DNA from: Leguminivora glycinivorella
Lineage: Eukaryota; Arthropoda; Insecta; Lepidoptera; Tortricidae
NCBI RefSeq assembly: GCF_023078275.1
Contig: NC_062990.1
Coordinates: 9,873,549-9,937,548, forward strand
DNA: 64,000 nt
Direction of reading: 5' to 3'
Shown: piece by piece, positions 1 through 11,256 of the stretch
Layout: the number at the start of each line of letters is the position of its first letter
Position numbering within the stretch: the first letter of the stretch is position 1
Program-made: the position numbers and the translations under genes
Notes under the pieces: model-generated
The model's input: only the letters and a program-made list of their open reading frames with translations
What the model was told of the DNA's origin: nothing
Database searches by the model: none

Positions 1-349
1 CACACGTACGAATATGTTAGCGCCATACATATATAACGAAACGTAGGTAAAGTTTTCGAATTAAAGTTACACTATAGACTCAATTTCAGACTTTATTGTG
101 AGATTTTAGCACATTCCGTGGCGTTTACGGTTTAGGCTACTTTCCTTCTAGTCAGCTTGTTTTAAGATCTGTCAAAACGAATTTGAACGATTATGGAATT
201 AATATAAAATCAAGTTGAGTGACGTCAATTGCATTTAAACGTGCACAACCTGGCAAAAAAAGTAGAAAATAATAGTAGAGCAACTATTCTATTTAAACCG
301 TCGTTTTACATGTGGCAACAATTTTGACACTTTTCTTTTTATACAAAAG

Positions 350-640
350 TCTTGGCAAAGAATACCTTTTCGTACCCTTTGGTGTAGAAACTCTAGGTCC
401 ATGGGGTCCCAGCGCGAACAAGTTGTTCACAGAAATCGCGAAGCGTCTGGTTGAGGTAACTGGTGACCGAAGAGCTGGCGACTTCCTCGCACAACGTATC
501 AGCATTGCGATACAGCGAGGAAATGTCGCCAGTATTCTTGGTACAATGCCTCAAGGGCCTATTTTAGACATTAGCTAGCTTTTAAGTTTAGTCTTAGTTT
601 CTTATATAATTATGTACATATATTCATGTAAATAAAGAGT
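350..640 (+). mobile_element. LINE-type retrotransposon, 3' end fragment
   Basis: The plus frame ending in a stop at 578 reads as the C-terminal tail of a lepidopteran LINE polyprotein: a FVPFGVETLGPWG block, then a basic helix with RLVEVTGDRRAG, then QRGNVASILGT. An AT-rich trailer with AATAAA at 631-636 follows, as in a LINE 3' UTR. Upstream of about 350 the similarity stops, so the copy is 5'-truncated. The family is recognised from motif memory; the clade is not resolved. Confidence 0.6.
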
Positions 641-2370
641 TTTTCTATGAAAATAGTTAACTGTTATGATAAGAAAAAAATAGTTCCGTTTTACTTTTTT
701 TGCGAAGCTGTATCTATTAGTACATTACGATACAAGTGCGAAAAATAGGAAGTTTGAAAGGAGTGGCGATAAATTAAAACACGACCGAAGGGAGGGATTT
801 TAAATCGACACGAGTTAAGAATTTCCTTTTGCACGTGTGTTTTACGACGTTTTTCAGTACAGATGTACTCTCCTTAGTTTCGACCTGACAAGAAATGACC
901 AACTTCTAGCACTAATGCGTAAAAAAACACCATTGGTACTGAAAAATAATTTATTTTAGGGACATGCAAGTTTCCTATTGAGTAGCGTATTTTAAAACTT
1001 CAATAACACTGCTGTAAAGACTCGTATCAGTTCTATCTCATGGTGTTTGGGCTTACAAATGCACCTATATCATTAAATCGTTATAAAATTACAGTGCGGC
1101 TTATTAAATTACCCAGTGCCGTGGGTGGTAAGGAACTACTTATATGGAGAGATGGGGCCTTATAGGGACTCGCATTCACGGGTAGAAAATGTTACTTTGA
1201 TTAATGTAACTACTTATTTAGTCTAGATAGGATCTCCGAAGGTGATAGAATTTAAAACGAATTTAAGTGTACATAATATTATTTCTCACAAGATTTTCTG
1301 TAAATATTGACTGCGGGAGGAACCTACTTTGTTGATCATATAGGTAGGTACGTCTATGAGTTCATAATACCTACGTTAATCGACAGGGACTCCAGAATGC
1401 CAGGAAAAAAATATGAAGAATTATGACCAGCGCCCCCAAATAGTTACTTACTAAAACCTAAGTAAAAAAAAATTGCCGTGACGATATGCACGAGTTTGAA
1501 TTCACTATTTTATTATTATTTTCGACTGAAAATGCAAATAATGTGTTTTATTTCTTTTCAGGTACGGCATTGAACCATGACAAAAATCCAAAATTGAAAG
1601 CGGTTAACCAATAGGTAAAGGTAGGTAAACCTATTTTAACACCAAATTGCGTGGTTTTCAGTGACAATGACATTTTAAAGTGATTTGAATTGCCTACAAA
1701 AATAAATGACATTCTCAATATAAATGACGAGAATGATGAGATGACGGGTGATAGAGAGGCATGGAAGAGAGGGACATACTGCGCCAACCCCAAATGACCG
1801 GGATAAGGGCACGCGAATGATGATGATGACGAAATTCTTAATATAAATGTGCCAGTGCCTCTCAATATGTCCATACGCATATGGCATCGCTCGTGCTCAG
1901 ATCAGAAGTTCATCTCGAATCTTGATCAATGAAACACGATACTGCTTCAAACGCAAACGCGCGCGCATGAAGATTATTAGGTATTACTTATATTTGTGAC
2001 TTTCAATTATGAAAGGATTCTTATGGTTCATCTGTAATAAGATTAAAGTGTTGTAATATCAAATTAAACAGGTTCTTATTGGACTTGAATAACTTTGTGT
2101 GATAGAAAAGCTCATTTACTTGATGTTTATTGGGTTCTTATATTTTATTATGTAGGTATTAATAGTATCTACCTAATATCAAATTCTGTTTGACGTGTTG
2201 AATGACTGTTTAGTGTGTTTTGTTATTTTAGTGGTTGTTTGATTGTCTAAGTTATCTTAAATATCTACGTTTTGCTGATTAGTTGTTTATAACATAAGTT
2301 CGAGTAACATAGAAGATATATTATAGCGTATGTTGGTAAAGCATAAACTTTCCGGGTGGCAGTGGAATCA
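641..2370. other. AT-rich non-coding stretch with one short dispersed repeat
   Basis: No reading frame resembles a protein I know. Positions 719-790 (AGTACATTACGATACAAG, then GAGTGGCGATAAATT) recur in diverged form at 59886-59935, inside intron 11 of the Ig gene, so this part is a dispersed repeat of unknown class. The two overlapping minus ORFs at 1548-1887 have no motif and low-complexity composition. Confidence 0.5.
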
Positions 2371-2376
2371 TTTTTA

Positions 2377-2467
2377 AACCATTCATTGCCGATGTTCGCA
2401 TCGCATCCTCATTAAAATTATTAACATGTATCGTGACGCGAATTCGCGTCTTCGGCAATGAATGGGT
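2377..2467. repeat. Short inverted-repeat element (MITE-like)
   Basis: The left end AACCATTCATTGCCGA is matched by TCGGCAATGAATGGGTT at the right end, enclosing about 60 bp. The size and symmetry suggest a small non-autonomous DNA transposon. No target duplication is clear. Confidence 0.5.
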
Positions 2468-2625
2468 TAACCTCTTACGGGTGATTTCAGTAATAAAAAG
2501 TATCATATGTTCTTCCCGCTCACTCACTTTATCTGAATCAACTTTAAACTAAATCAGTTCAGTGGTTTAAATGCGAAACTGACAGACATGTGTATCAAAT
2601 GTATCAATTTTTGCATTTAATAATA

Positions 2626-2815
2626 TTAGAATGGATTTACATTGAAAACACGTATTCTACACTCGATCCGTCCGCGTACAAATCCACAGCATGTTTGAGG
2701 CATGACGCCGATCTGAGTCACGAGATGGTCAATTGAAAAGCTGGACAGACATGACTTAGCATCCACAATCATATTGTGTGGTCCAAGCAAAGATATTTTA
2801 CAAAAGGCCAAAAAA
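2626..2815. repeat. Diverged repeat, first of two nearby copies
   Basis: A block with GCATGTTTGAGGC, CTGAGTCACGAGATGGTC, TTGAAAAGCTG and TGTGTGGTCCAA recurs in the same order and orientation at about 3170-3300 with many substitutions. It is an old direct duplication or two copies of one dispersed element; no coding potential. Confidence 0.45.
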
Positions 2816-2947
2816 ATTTACGGTGTATATTAAAATTTACCAATTAGGAAGCAAATCGAAATACTAATTTGATTTTTTAAGTAGGTAGTCTAAACAAACA
2901 TTTCTGTATACCGCTCGGTCGCCAGTGGTCTAGGACGATTTATCTCA

Positions 2948-3079
2948 TATCGATGACAACAACGTGTAGGGTGCAACCTCTAATTATTATTTTTTCAGAA
3001 AATTGCACCTTACCCACCAACGTAAAAGGTGCTACAAAAAAATCGCAGATTTCGCCTTGTACGTTGTTGTCGTCGATAT
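2948..3079. repeat. Inverted-repeat MITE
   Basis: The ends CATATCGATGACAACAACGT and ACGTTGTTGTCGTCGATATG are near-perfect reverse complements enclosing about 90 bp. TA dinucleotides within the tips fit a TA-targeting element but are not decisive. Confidence 0.55.
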
Positions 3080-3169
3080 GCTGTATAATTTCAGATAGGT
3101 AGTGTTTTCAGATCATATTTATAACAGTCTGATCTAACTCTAGATCATTGAATGAACGTAATCTATACT

Positions 3170-3300
3170 AAATCAGTTCGCGTACATATTACGAGTATGT
3201 TTGAGGCTTTGGCCGCTCTGAGTCATGAGATGCTCAGTTGAAAAGCTGAGCAGACATGGGTTAGCATCATCACGATGTGTGGTCCAAATACGAGGTAGAC
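3170..3300. repeat. Diverged repeat, second copy
   Basis: It is the shorter partner of the block at 2626-2815, with the same order of conserved words (GTATGTTTGAGG, CTGAGTCATGAGATG, GTGTGGTCCAA). Confidence 0.45.
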
Positions 3301-3419
3301 ATAACTACTGAATAGGCTCTTTGGTACTTAGAAGTGGGTAATTTACTAGGTCAAAACAATTCAAAATCAGCAAATACATGCAAGCACTTAAAAACTAGAT
3401 CTAACCTAATTACACACAC

Positions 3420-4195
3420 ACAAAAACATACACAGATACATAATTAAACCTAACCTAGCAAGCCCCCCCGTGAGCCTCCCGATGCAAAGGTACCCATAAC
3501 GCTTGCCGCATTACCGCGTTGAACCGCGATGGATAACCTTTGCATCAGGAAGGTCCCAGAGCGAGGATCCAGACCCCTCTCCCTCAAGCGTCTTCCCACC
3601 TCCATAAAAAAGATTTGAGGGAGAGGAATACGAGTATACCTGGAATAAGAACGGGTATAGAGAAGGCACTTTCTCCTTTACCTCCGACAACAAGACGTCG
3701 CGCGAGTGGGTAATTGGATACCGTCGATCGTAGGTTTTTATTTAAAACAGAGAATATGGTCAGACAGGCTCTAAGCTGGGTGGGGTATGTACATCAAATT
3801 TAGGGAGCAGCAGGGTAGATGTGTAGGGTCGTATATAGACTGTCATGGTCAAAAACATATGCAGTAATTTTAAAGTTTAGTTTTGTTTACCTATTTCATA
3901 ATGATAAATTACATTATTTACTACATATATTGTTATATATTCTTTATATTTGATGTACCTTTTGTTCCATTTTATTTTATTATTTTTATTTTCGTCTCTT
4001 TTATATTTTTATGGGCTTTCTTATAGTCTGTTGTACTAAGTGCTATATTTGTCTACCATTCTTCATCACATTTCACCTACTCAAAGGTTAGCTGGAAGAA
4101 ATCCCTTAAAGGGATAAGTTTGCCTTTGTACTGTCTATCCTGTGTCATATTTGTGTTTTGTGTTTTGTGCAATAAAGAGTTTATACATACATTAT
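3420..4195 (+). mobile_element. LINE 3' untranslated tail (RTE-like) with uncertain upstream repeat
   Basis: Positions 4085-4180 carry the familiar lepidopteran LINE ending: AAATCCCTTAAAGGGATAAG, CCTTTGTAC, GTGTCATATTTGTG, then TTTTGTGCAATAAAGAGTTT. This gives plus orientation and a 3' end near 4190. The stretch 3420-3720 looks repeat-derived but its class is not clear, so the 5' boundary is a guess. Confidence 0.55.
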
Positions 4196-4199
4196 AAAT

Positions 4200-4900
4200 T
4201 ATGCTATGTTAACCTATATGAATTTACTAATTCTGATAGTCAATAAAATTAAAATACTTATTTCACATACATTCATTGAAAGATAATATAATGTTAATAA
4301 TACTAATCAAAACGAAAAGAGTAAAAATAAAACTGAAAACTGACAATTTAAAGGGTGCGAATATTTAATGGCATCGAGGTTTTAAATTAGTTTTTTTGCC
4401 ATAAGTATCAAAATTAAAGTTGTCCTATTTTTCGTAGTCTTCTTGTACTATGCTAAATCCCTCTAAAATGTAGTACTTAATCCTGACTAAATATCCTAAC
4501 TATACTAATATTAGCAAAGGATGGTAAGCTAAATAATGCTAAAGGGTGACCCACGATAGACTGGGCCGGAGTTTGTGGTGCTTAATTGAATGTCGCCGAT
4601 GTACAATACTTTCCATAGAAAACAATAGAAGATTGTTAAAATAGTTGAAAATCTAAAAATTAATATAATATCTACTTAATATGCATCCGCTAAACCTTGT
4701 AGCTTGCTCCCCAAGAAAGCCAAGTCACGCATAACTATTGAAACTTAACTTGCTTAAACGAGAGGCCATTGTTTTGACCTTACGCAAACAGAAATTAAGC
4801 TTTATAAGCTTGAAATTGTTCATTCAATGTTTATTCACGCTTATAATTTCTTTGGAGAACTTCCTTATAATATTCTTTCACTTATTCAGTTAAGAATTGG
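4200..4900. other. No gene seen; AT-rich DNA
   Basis: Nothing recognisable is visible on either strand. Stops are frequent in all frames and no inverted-repeat element stands out. Confidence 0.5.
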
Positions 4901-4902
4901 AA

Positions 4903-4990
4903 GTACAGTCAACCAATTGGAAACCTAGGCCACCTTACTACCATATCAAAATGACAAGCAGTATTAAGAGACTTAGATGAAGCTAATATT
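4903..4990. repeat. Half of a CAGTCAACCAATTGG MITE
   Basis: The left terminal repeat (TACAGTCAACCAATTGGAA) and adjoining sequence match the complete element at 10628-10763. The right half is missing, so this is a truncated copy. Confidence 0.5.
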
Positions 4991-5492
4991 AATACTTAAT
5001 TTAAGACCGGTTAGGTAAAAGGATATGGGATCAAATTGGCAAAACCAAAAAATGTCATCGTGAGTCGAAAGATAGTAGTAAAATGCACTATGCCTAAAAA
5101 TCTTTCGTTGACAATTATCTCTTTGATTTGTACTTAGTCTAAACAAGTAGGTCAGTTATCCCTGTTTCAAAACATATAAACAAAATTTGATCATGAGAAC
5201 TTTTAAACTAAAAATTAAAGACATAAAACTCTTCACAACGTATCCAATTATATAAAGATCAGAATTAAAAATAAACGCACGTCAAACTAAAAACACATGG
5301 CCAGGACTTTTACAATCTTTCACACAATTAGATTTTATAGCGTACCTTAGACGTGGATCCTTTCTAACACGCTCTATGCGTCGAATAGATCGTAAATACT
5401 TATACAGATTTATGAGGTCTGAATTGAGGTAAGGTATCCTTGAAGTGATATATGACTTCATGAATGAAGGTTTATAATAGCGTCGATTTTTT

Positions 5493-5640
5493 ATTTATTT
5501 ATTTATATTTATTTGGAGATCCAACAGCAATGACATAAGAGATATACATATAAGAGACAGTAGATACGGGAAGCCAATTACAGGAACTCACTGGTAGTGA
5601 CAATTTATTATTAGGTATAAATGGGATTAGACATGGCAAC
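5493..5640 (-). mobile_element. LINE 3' tail fragment, minus strand
   Basis: The plus strand shows TTTATTTATTTATATTTATT followed by unique-looking sequence, as expected for the A-rich 3' tail of a LINE inserted in minus orientation. Only the trailing noncoding part is present. Confidence 0.35.
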
Positions 5641-5715
5641 AGATCAGCCAGGGGCGAAGACGTTGGGTACTATAGGGCAAACTCGTCCAGAAGGAATTAT
5701 ATGAATAGAAACATA

Positions 5716-5868
5716 AATATACCCCGTGTGGTGATGGGTTAAGAATTTCGCCACCCCCTTTCTTCCCGTGGTTGTCGTAGAAGTCGACTGTGGGATATGG
5801 GTTAAATTGTGGCGTAGGAGAGAGAGAGACACTTAGTAGTTCATGTGCTCTGCCTACCCCTTTATGGG
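5716..5868 (+). repeat. Dispersed repeat D (TGTGGTGACGGGTTAAG family)
   Basis: This is one of about ten copies of a short repeat with the ordered words GTGTGGTGA(C/T)GGGTTAAG, CACCCCCTTTCTTCCCGTGG, CGTAGAAG, GTTCATGTG(C/T)TCTGCC and CTACCCCTTTATGGGAT, often followed by TGTATGTATG. This copy has an internal deletion and is joined directly to the MITE at 5875. Size and tail suggest a SINE or LINE tail; no clear tRNA head is seen. Confidence 0.55.
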
Positions 5869-5874
5869 ATTATA

Positions 5875-6018
5875 TCGTCACTACTTTTTAAAAAACTTGT
5901 ATCTTCGTCTGTCAATGAAAAGAAAATTGTAGTAAGTATGTATGGAATGCATGTAGACTTACTGCATTTAACTTTGAGGAACAGCGTGAGATACGAGATT
6001 TTTTAAAAGTAGTGACGA
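5875..6018. mobile_element. TA-flanked MITE, TCGTCACTAC family
   Basis: The inverted ends TCGTCACTACTTTTTAAAAA and TTTTTTAAAAGTAGTGACGA are flanked by TA on both sides. Two more copies lie at 11257-11401 and 35112-35256. A TA target and about 145-bp length fit a Tc1/mariner-type non-autonomous element; no transposase is encoded. Confidence 0.65.
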
Positions 6019-6144
6019 TATGTTACTATGTAGGTATGTAAACATACATAAACTCACGCCTTTATTCCTAAAATGGCGGGCAGAATAGAAGAACTCCTCA
6101 TGTTTCCGTGCTAATCTTAACAAATGCGGTTGAGACAAAATGAA

Positions 6145-6475
6145 ATCATCATCATCATCATCCTCCTTGCGTTATCCCGACATTTGCCACGGCTCATGGG
6201 TGCCTGGGGTCCGCTTTGACAACTATTCCTAAGATTTGGCGTAGCCACTAGTTTTTACGAAAGCGACTGCCATCTGACCTTCCAAATCGAAGGGTAAACT
6301 AGACCTTTCCGGTTTCCTCACGATGTTTTCCTTCACCGAAAAGCGACTGGCAAATATATTACATGACATTTCGCACATAAATTCCGAAAAACTCATTGGT
6401 GCGAGCCGGGGATCGAACCCGCAACCTCCGGAACGAAAGTCGTACGTGCTTACCGCTAGACTATCAGCGCTTGCC
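6145..6475 (-). mobile_element. tRNA-derived SINE (family A), full-length, minus strand
   Basis: Read on the minus strand, the right end is tRNA-like: an A-box-like TCTAGCGGTAAGCACGTACG and a B-box GGTTCGATCCCC. A body follows and the tail is ATGATGATGATG, seen on the plus strand as CATCATCATCATC. Other copies lie at 16896-17391, 50420-50560, 52910-53206 and 57334-57610, all in the same orientation. The ORFs read across it are noise. Confidence 0.7.
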
Positions 6476-6654
6476 AAAAAGACAGGTGCTAGCTCAATTA
6501 GCTCATCACTTTCCACACCAAAATTGCACCCATATTACAAAGTCGACTCCTGACACCCACGGGGGGAAAGGGGGTAGATTATTCTATGCTTTACTCTACT
6601 TTGACTGTATTTGGTTTCCATTTTTATGAGAACTCAACCCCAAAACCTAACTAC

Positions 6655-6850
6655 TAACTAATCCTCTGCGATCCAAAGAGAATCCTAGCCTCCAAAACGA
6701 GAGCACGCCACTTATCCCGATCCTGCGCAGCTTCCTGCCAGTTATAGGCTTGTAGCTGACACAGATCCGCCATCACTCTGTCTTCTCAGCGATATCTGGG
6801 CCGACCCGCCGGGCGGACACCAGTTGGTCTTCCCAGATACGCCCTCTTAG
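6655..6850 (-). pseudogene. LINE ORF2 C-terminal remnant
   Basis: On the minus strand one frame reads RVMADLCQLQAYNWQEAAQD and then RDKWRALVLEARILFGSQ, a pattern common at the C-terminus of insect LINE polyproteins (GRP.RRW ... A.DR..WR). Upstream the frame is broken by stops and shifts. It is a decayed fragment without function. Confidence 0.5.
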
Positions 6851-7387
6851 CAGCCCGATTCTCTCCCAACCCCAAAAAATCGTTGAAATTCGTCCGTAAA
6901 TTTTTTTACTGAGTGACGAGTGTGTGTTTATGTTGGATGTAGGTACTTATAATTTGTGTCTTCCCTAAAAAGCTTACCCTAATTTGACCAAATAGGGTCA
7001 AATTTGCCCAATCTTTGCTAACAACAGTAAATGTTTCCCGAGTCAACAGTTTTCCTTGACCTGCTGCCCTCTTTTCTTAGCAAATTTGTCAACCCTTGAT
7101 TTGTTGGTCCAAGCGTAGCTCGTAGCCAAAGCTTAATAAATAAATATAAATTAAAGAACATACTAGTAGATAGTCCTATATCCTTATATCCTCAACAGTT
7201 CAGGTATACAGAAACAAGAGCTAAAATTCCGAAATTAATTAATTTCGATAAGGGATTTTACTTCACACATCGCACTGACGCGCTTTCAATAAATATAGTG
7301 CGAAAAAGGCAACTTAAGTAGGTGAAAACTGTTTCCTTCTCCAATAATTATTGATTATCCATACTTTTATAGTACCCCGTATATATA

Positions 7388-7625
7388 CCCCGTGTGGTGA
7401 CGGGTTAGGAATTTCACCACCCCCTTTCTTCCCTTGTGTGTCGTAGAAGTCGACTGTGGGATATAGATTAAATTGTGGAGTAGGCGAGAGGCTGGCAACC
7501 TGTCACTGCAATGTCACAATTGGATTTCTTTCAACCCCTTTTTGCCAAGAGTGGCACTGAAACTTAGTAGTTCATGTGTTCTGCCTACCCCTTTATGGGA
7601 TACAGGCGTGATATATGTATGTATG
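7388..7625 (+). repeat. Dispersed repeat D, long copy
   Basis: It has the complete order of family words: GTGTGGTGACGGGTTAGGAA, CACCCCCTTTCTTCCC, GGCTGGCAACCTGTCACTGC, GCCAAGAGTGGCACTGAA and CCCCTTTATGGGATACAGGC, followed by TGTATGTATG. Confidence 0.6.
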
Positions 7626-7633
7626 CATGTACT

Positions 7634-7865
7634 TCCATACTAATATTATAAATGGGAAAGTGTGTGTGTCTGTTTGTTTGTCAGTCTTTCACGGCAGAAA
7701 GGAGCGACGAATTGACGTGACTTTTTAAGTGGAGATTGTTGAAGGGATGGAGAGTGACATGGGCTACTTTTTGTCCCTTTCTAACCCCCCACTTCCCTAA
7801 AATGCGGGTTCGGAGTTTGTATGGACCATTCCGCAATTATCTAGTAATAATATTAAGCTAGTAAT
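7634..7865 (+). mobile_element. Lep1-like non-autonomous Helitron, diverged 3' end
   Basis: It starts TCCATACTAATATTATAAA and continues through GGAAAGTGTGTGTGTCTGTT, CGACGAATTGACGTGA and a GTTGAAGGGATGGAGAGTG block, as in the other copies at 8320-8510 and 13834-14008. CTAGT occurs twice near its end (7849 and 7861). The 3' GC-rich hairpin of the family is not evident here, so the 3' end differs. Confidence 0.55.
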
Positions 7866-8121
7866 AAATAAAGCACCCTGCACACTTAACAACTTTACAA
7901 ACATCCAACTCCCTCGTATATTGGAGTCCCGCTGAGTACTCACCGGATGACGTCAGACTCAGACCTATTTAATCCTATTTACTCCGTCTGTGACAATAGG
8001 TGACTCATGGAAAACTTTCCTGTGGGTTTGTAGGTCAGGGGGTGTTGTTGCTGAGCTAATGTATACAGCTTTAGTTTACGACCGGTTTTTTTTTTAGCGC
8101 GTAGTGACCCTGCCTGCTAAG

Positions 8122-8205
8122 CTCACGTCGTTCGAATTCAGAAAATTGTCACCGAAAATAGTAGGCAATTCACCATGACAATTTTCTGAATTCGAACGAT
8201 GTGAG
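8122..8205. repeat. Inverted-repeat insert within the SINE
   Basis: CTCACGTCGTTCGAATTCAG with GAAAATTGTCA is mirrored at the right end by TGACAATTTTC and TGAATTCGAACGATGTGAG. The arms are about 30 bp with one or two mismatches around a loop of about 25 bp. Confidence 0.6.
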
Positions 8206-8319
8206 ATTCAAAAATCGGCCCCCTGGGTTCGAATCCAAATGAGGGCTTTTATTTGTGTGATGAACACAAATATTTGTCCTGGATGTTTTCTATGTATATA
8301 AGTATTTGTATATTATGTA

Positions 8320-8510
8320 CTAGTTTTTGCCCGCGGCTTCGCTCGCGTTAGAAAGAGACTCAAAGTAGCCTATGTCACTCTCCATCCATTCAACTATCTT
8401 CACTTAAAAAATCACGTTAATTCGTCGCTTCGTTTTACCGTGAAAGACGGACAAACAAACAGACACACACACTTTCCCATTTGTAATATTAGTAAGTAAG
8501 TAAGTATGGA
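8320..8510 (-). mobile_element. Lep1-like Helitron, complete, minus strand
   Basis: On the minus strand it starts with TC (TCCATACTTACTTAC), ends GCGGGCAAAAACTAG, and has the GC-rich CGCG/CCGCGG hairpin just before the CTAG end. Host A and T bases flank it, as expected for Helitron insertion between A and T. It sits inside the SINE at 8080-8610. Confidence 0.7.
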
Positions 8511-9163
8511 TATCATTGTCTGAGTACCCACAACACAAGCTGAGCTTATTGTGGGACTCGGTCAATCTGTATAAGAATGTTCTATAATATTTAATATTTA
8601 GTTAGTCTAGATATATCTACTGGACTTATCTGAGCTTTCACGTTTTGAGCGTTTAAGAAGGACTTACCTAGGTATTGATTTTCTGGAAAATGTTGGAAGA
8701 TTAGTTTAATAATAATTCTTAACTTCCTTAGAATCAGTAGAAGGCTATACTCGAACAAAAAAAAATATACCTTGATAAACGCAGCGCATTGAAAGAGAAA
8801 CTTACATGACCGTCATCTTCAAGTACCTTCCACACTTCCTCAATTATACCTACTTTACGATATGAATATTAACCTAATGACATATTAACCTTAAGGACCA
8901 TGATGTCATGGACCACCATCCTAAGTTTGACGTCATCATGACAGCATAGGAATAAAAATCACATAAGCAGGCCATTATGCTGATCAGCGGCATTGGGGGG
9001 TTGGTAATAAAATAACTTAGTGGGTGGGGCGGGGAGTGGTTTATTAGTAGTAATGCCTGAGCAATTAGGGCAAAGTCTGAATGTCTATGAATAGACATGT
9101 AGACCATAAACTCAAAGTATTTATAACGTCTTTTTCCTAGGTATCTGTTGAGAAAATTGTGTG

Positions 9164-9420
9164 ATTTTTTACACCCGATGCAAAAACGACAGGGTGTTAT
9201 AAGTTTGGCGTGCGAGTTTGACGTGTCTGTCTGTCTGTCTGTTTGTGTGTGTGTCTGTCTGTGGCATCGTACCTCCCGAACGGATGAACCGATTTAGATT
9301 TAGTTTTTTTTTGTTTGAAACCTGAAGTAGTCGAGAGTGTTCTTAGCCATGTATCATGAAAATTGGTACCGGGGGTTTTTCAAAATTTTAATTTTGTGGT
9401 TAGGTTATTGTAAGCATTGC
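9164..9420 (+). repeat. Dispersed repeat E (CCGACGCAAAAACGAC family)
   Basis: Ordered words are GATGCAAAAACGACAGGGTG, TTATAAGTTTG, (GTCT)n, GGCATCGTACCTCCCGAACG, GATGAACCGATTTAGATTT and a TTTTGTGGTTAGGTTA end. Other copies are at 33853-34105 and 35607-35858 (both minus) and 45452-45675 (plus). Class unknown. Confidence 0.55.
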
Positions 9421-9429
9421 GAAAACTGT

Positions 9430-9665
9430 GGTTCCCGATTTTGACGGGTTATTTTTACCACCCTCTTCTCTCTGGGTGTAGTAGCAGTAGACCGGTATAT
9501 GGGTTCAATTCCGGTGTGGGCGATAGGCTAGCAACCTGTCACTGTAATACCACAATTACGTAGTCTTTCAGCCCCTTAATTGCTAAGAGTGGCGCAAACT
9601 TGAGCAGTTTCGTGTGCTCTGCCTACCACTTTTGGAGAATACGGGAGTGTATGTATATAGATGAT
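9430..9665 (+). repeat. Dispersed repeat D, diverged copy
   Basis: It shows the words GACGGGTTATTTTTACCACC, GCTAGCAACCTGTCACTGTA, GTGTGCTCTGCCTACC and a TGTATGTATATAG tail. It is more diverged than the copies at 7388 and 41382. Confidence 0.5.
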
Positions 9666-9685
9666 GTACGTCGTTATGTATATAG

Positions 9686-9835
9686 ATGTTTATTTATTTA
9701 TTTAAACTTTATTGCACAATTGGAAAAAAAAAGTACAATTGGCGGACTTAATGCCTTAATGCATGAAGATGTTCATGTAGGTATAGACAGAGATAGACAG
9801 ACGGTTACTTAAATACTAGAACTAAAAATTACATA
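9686..9835 (-). mobile_element. LINE 3' tail fragment, minus strand
   Basis: The plus strand TTTATTTATTTAAACTTTATTGCACAATTGG is the reverse complement of the LINE ending TGCAATAAAGTTTAAATAAA (split here to stay short). Only the 3' untranslated end is present. Confidence 0.55.
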
Positions 9836-10627
9836 GGTACATTTTCAGTGCTGTTCCACATCAACATCTTATAGTAGAGCCAAAAGCTTTTGCTATCAAA
9901 ACTACAGGTGAAATAACTTACCGTAGTTTTTTACCTTAATCACCAACCCTCGTCTAGTTAAGCTCTTTATCGCTATAACTACTCCCTACTGCCACTTGAG
10001 GCTTTAAAAATGTACTCATAAACACTCTCGATAGCTTCAAGTGTCAAACGATAAATAATTCTTCTGTCAGCCGATGACGGCGCGTGAGTCATTTGTTTAT
10101 AACGATTATACTTACAACAATACCAGTGGCGACTGATGTTATAGTACTATCCCTCTCTATCTTACTGGGTCTCCTTTAGCATGGAAGAGATAGCAATATG
10201 ACTTCAGTCGCTAGTTAGTATTACGGCGAGCGCGGGCCGTCGCTGCTACGCACGGTGATCAATGATTAAAATGGTGATAGTAAGTTATACGTATAAGTTA
10301 GAAATATGCCACTTTACACTTTTTTGTAGACCTATATACGAAGTACAATTCCACCATACATTGTTTTCTTATAACTCAATCGGTATGGGCAGTGTACCGA
10401 TTAAAGCCCTTCAGCAGCGCCATTTTTACCGGCTTGATTAACAAATATCAATATTTCAATCAATTATACCAAAACCTTCCTCGAGAATCATTCTATCCAT
10501 GAGTGCAATCCGTATAAAAATAATTGGCGTAGTTTTTGACTTTATCGCGTACACATACACGCTCAGACAGACGCGGCGACCTACCTTATTTTATAAGGTG
10601 TAGTGATAGGTACTTACTAGTGATGTA

Positions 10628-10763
10628 CAGTCAACTAATTGGAGCCCCAGGCCACTGTGGAACTATGTCATAGTGACGTTATAAATCAGATTGTAAGAAA
10701 TCTCTTACTGCTTGCCATTTTGACATGGTTGTAGAGTGGCTTAAGGTTCCAATTGGTTGACTG
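10628..10763. mobile_element. TA-flanked MITE, CAGTCAAC family, complete copy
   Basis: The ends CAGTCAACTAATTGGAGCC and TTCCAATTGGTTGACTG are inverted repeats flanked by TA at 10626-10627 and 10764-10765. Internal arms (AGGCCACTGTGG, AGTGGCTTAAGG) continue the symmetry. Other copies are 4903-4990 (half) and 34531-35037 (interrupted). Confidence 0.65.
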
Positions 10764-11084
10764 TACTTAGGTTTATTGATCAATTTATGGGGCAAATAGA
10801 GAGTTGACTAACTTTGCAGAATATGGAAACAATTGATAGGTTTTATTGATGAATAAACTGCATCTTATAAGAGTTTATGTGTTATGTGCTTTCTGTATAT
10901 GGTGTGAACATATAAATAATAATAGAGGCTATTTATCTATGACTCATAATTTCAGTGTACTTATGTCCTGTATGTGTCATAGGAAAATTGTAGATAGAAC
11001 GTGCCTGTTATACTAATAACAAATTCAAATATTTATATCGTTTGTTCTTTTATCCCTATTTCACTTATAAAAAAGAATAGAAAA

Positions 11085-11170
11085 AACTTTATTCAGGACG
11101 CTTAAACAATATAAATTACAAAAACATGTCACAAAAATTGAATTAAAACGTCACTGAAAAGGTTTCCACT
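11085..11170 (-). mobile_element. LINE 3' tail fragment, minus strand
   Basis: AAAAAACTTTATTCAGGACGC reads on the minus strand as a terminal CTGAATAAAG followed by A/T-rich tail, like several LINE ends in the window. Short and uncertain. Confidence 0.35.
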
Positions 11171-11256
11171 CAGTTTGGTGTGAAGGTACCTTTTGGATAC
11201 TTTGACGCTGGTCTTCCGCGGCAACCCTTCCGTTATATATAAACTGAACAAATATA

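Larger units (their letters stand above)
8080..8610 (+). mobile_element. tRNA-derived SINE (family B) broken by two insertions
   Basis: The tRNA-like head (GTAGTGACCCTGCCTGCTAA) and the B-box GGGTTCGAATCC are separated by an inverted-repeat insert at 8122-8205. The body (GGGCTTTTATTTGTGTGATG, GATGTTTTCTATGTATATAA) is cut at 8319/8511 by a minus-strand Helitron, and the tail resumes with TCTGAGTACCCACAACACAA. Relatives lie at 52655-52899 and 57988-58205; the latter gives the uninterrupted order across the Helitron site. Confidence 0.65.
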
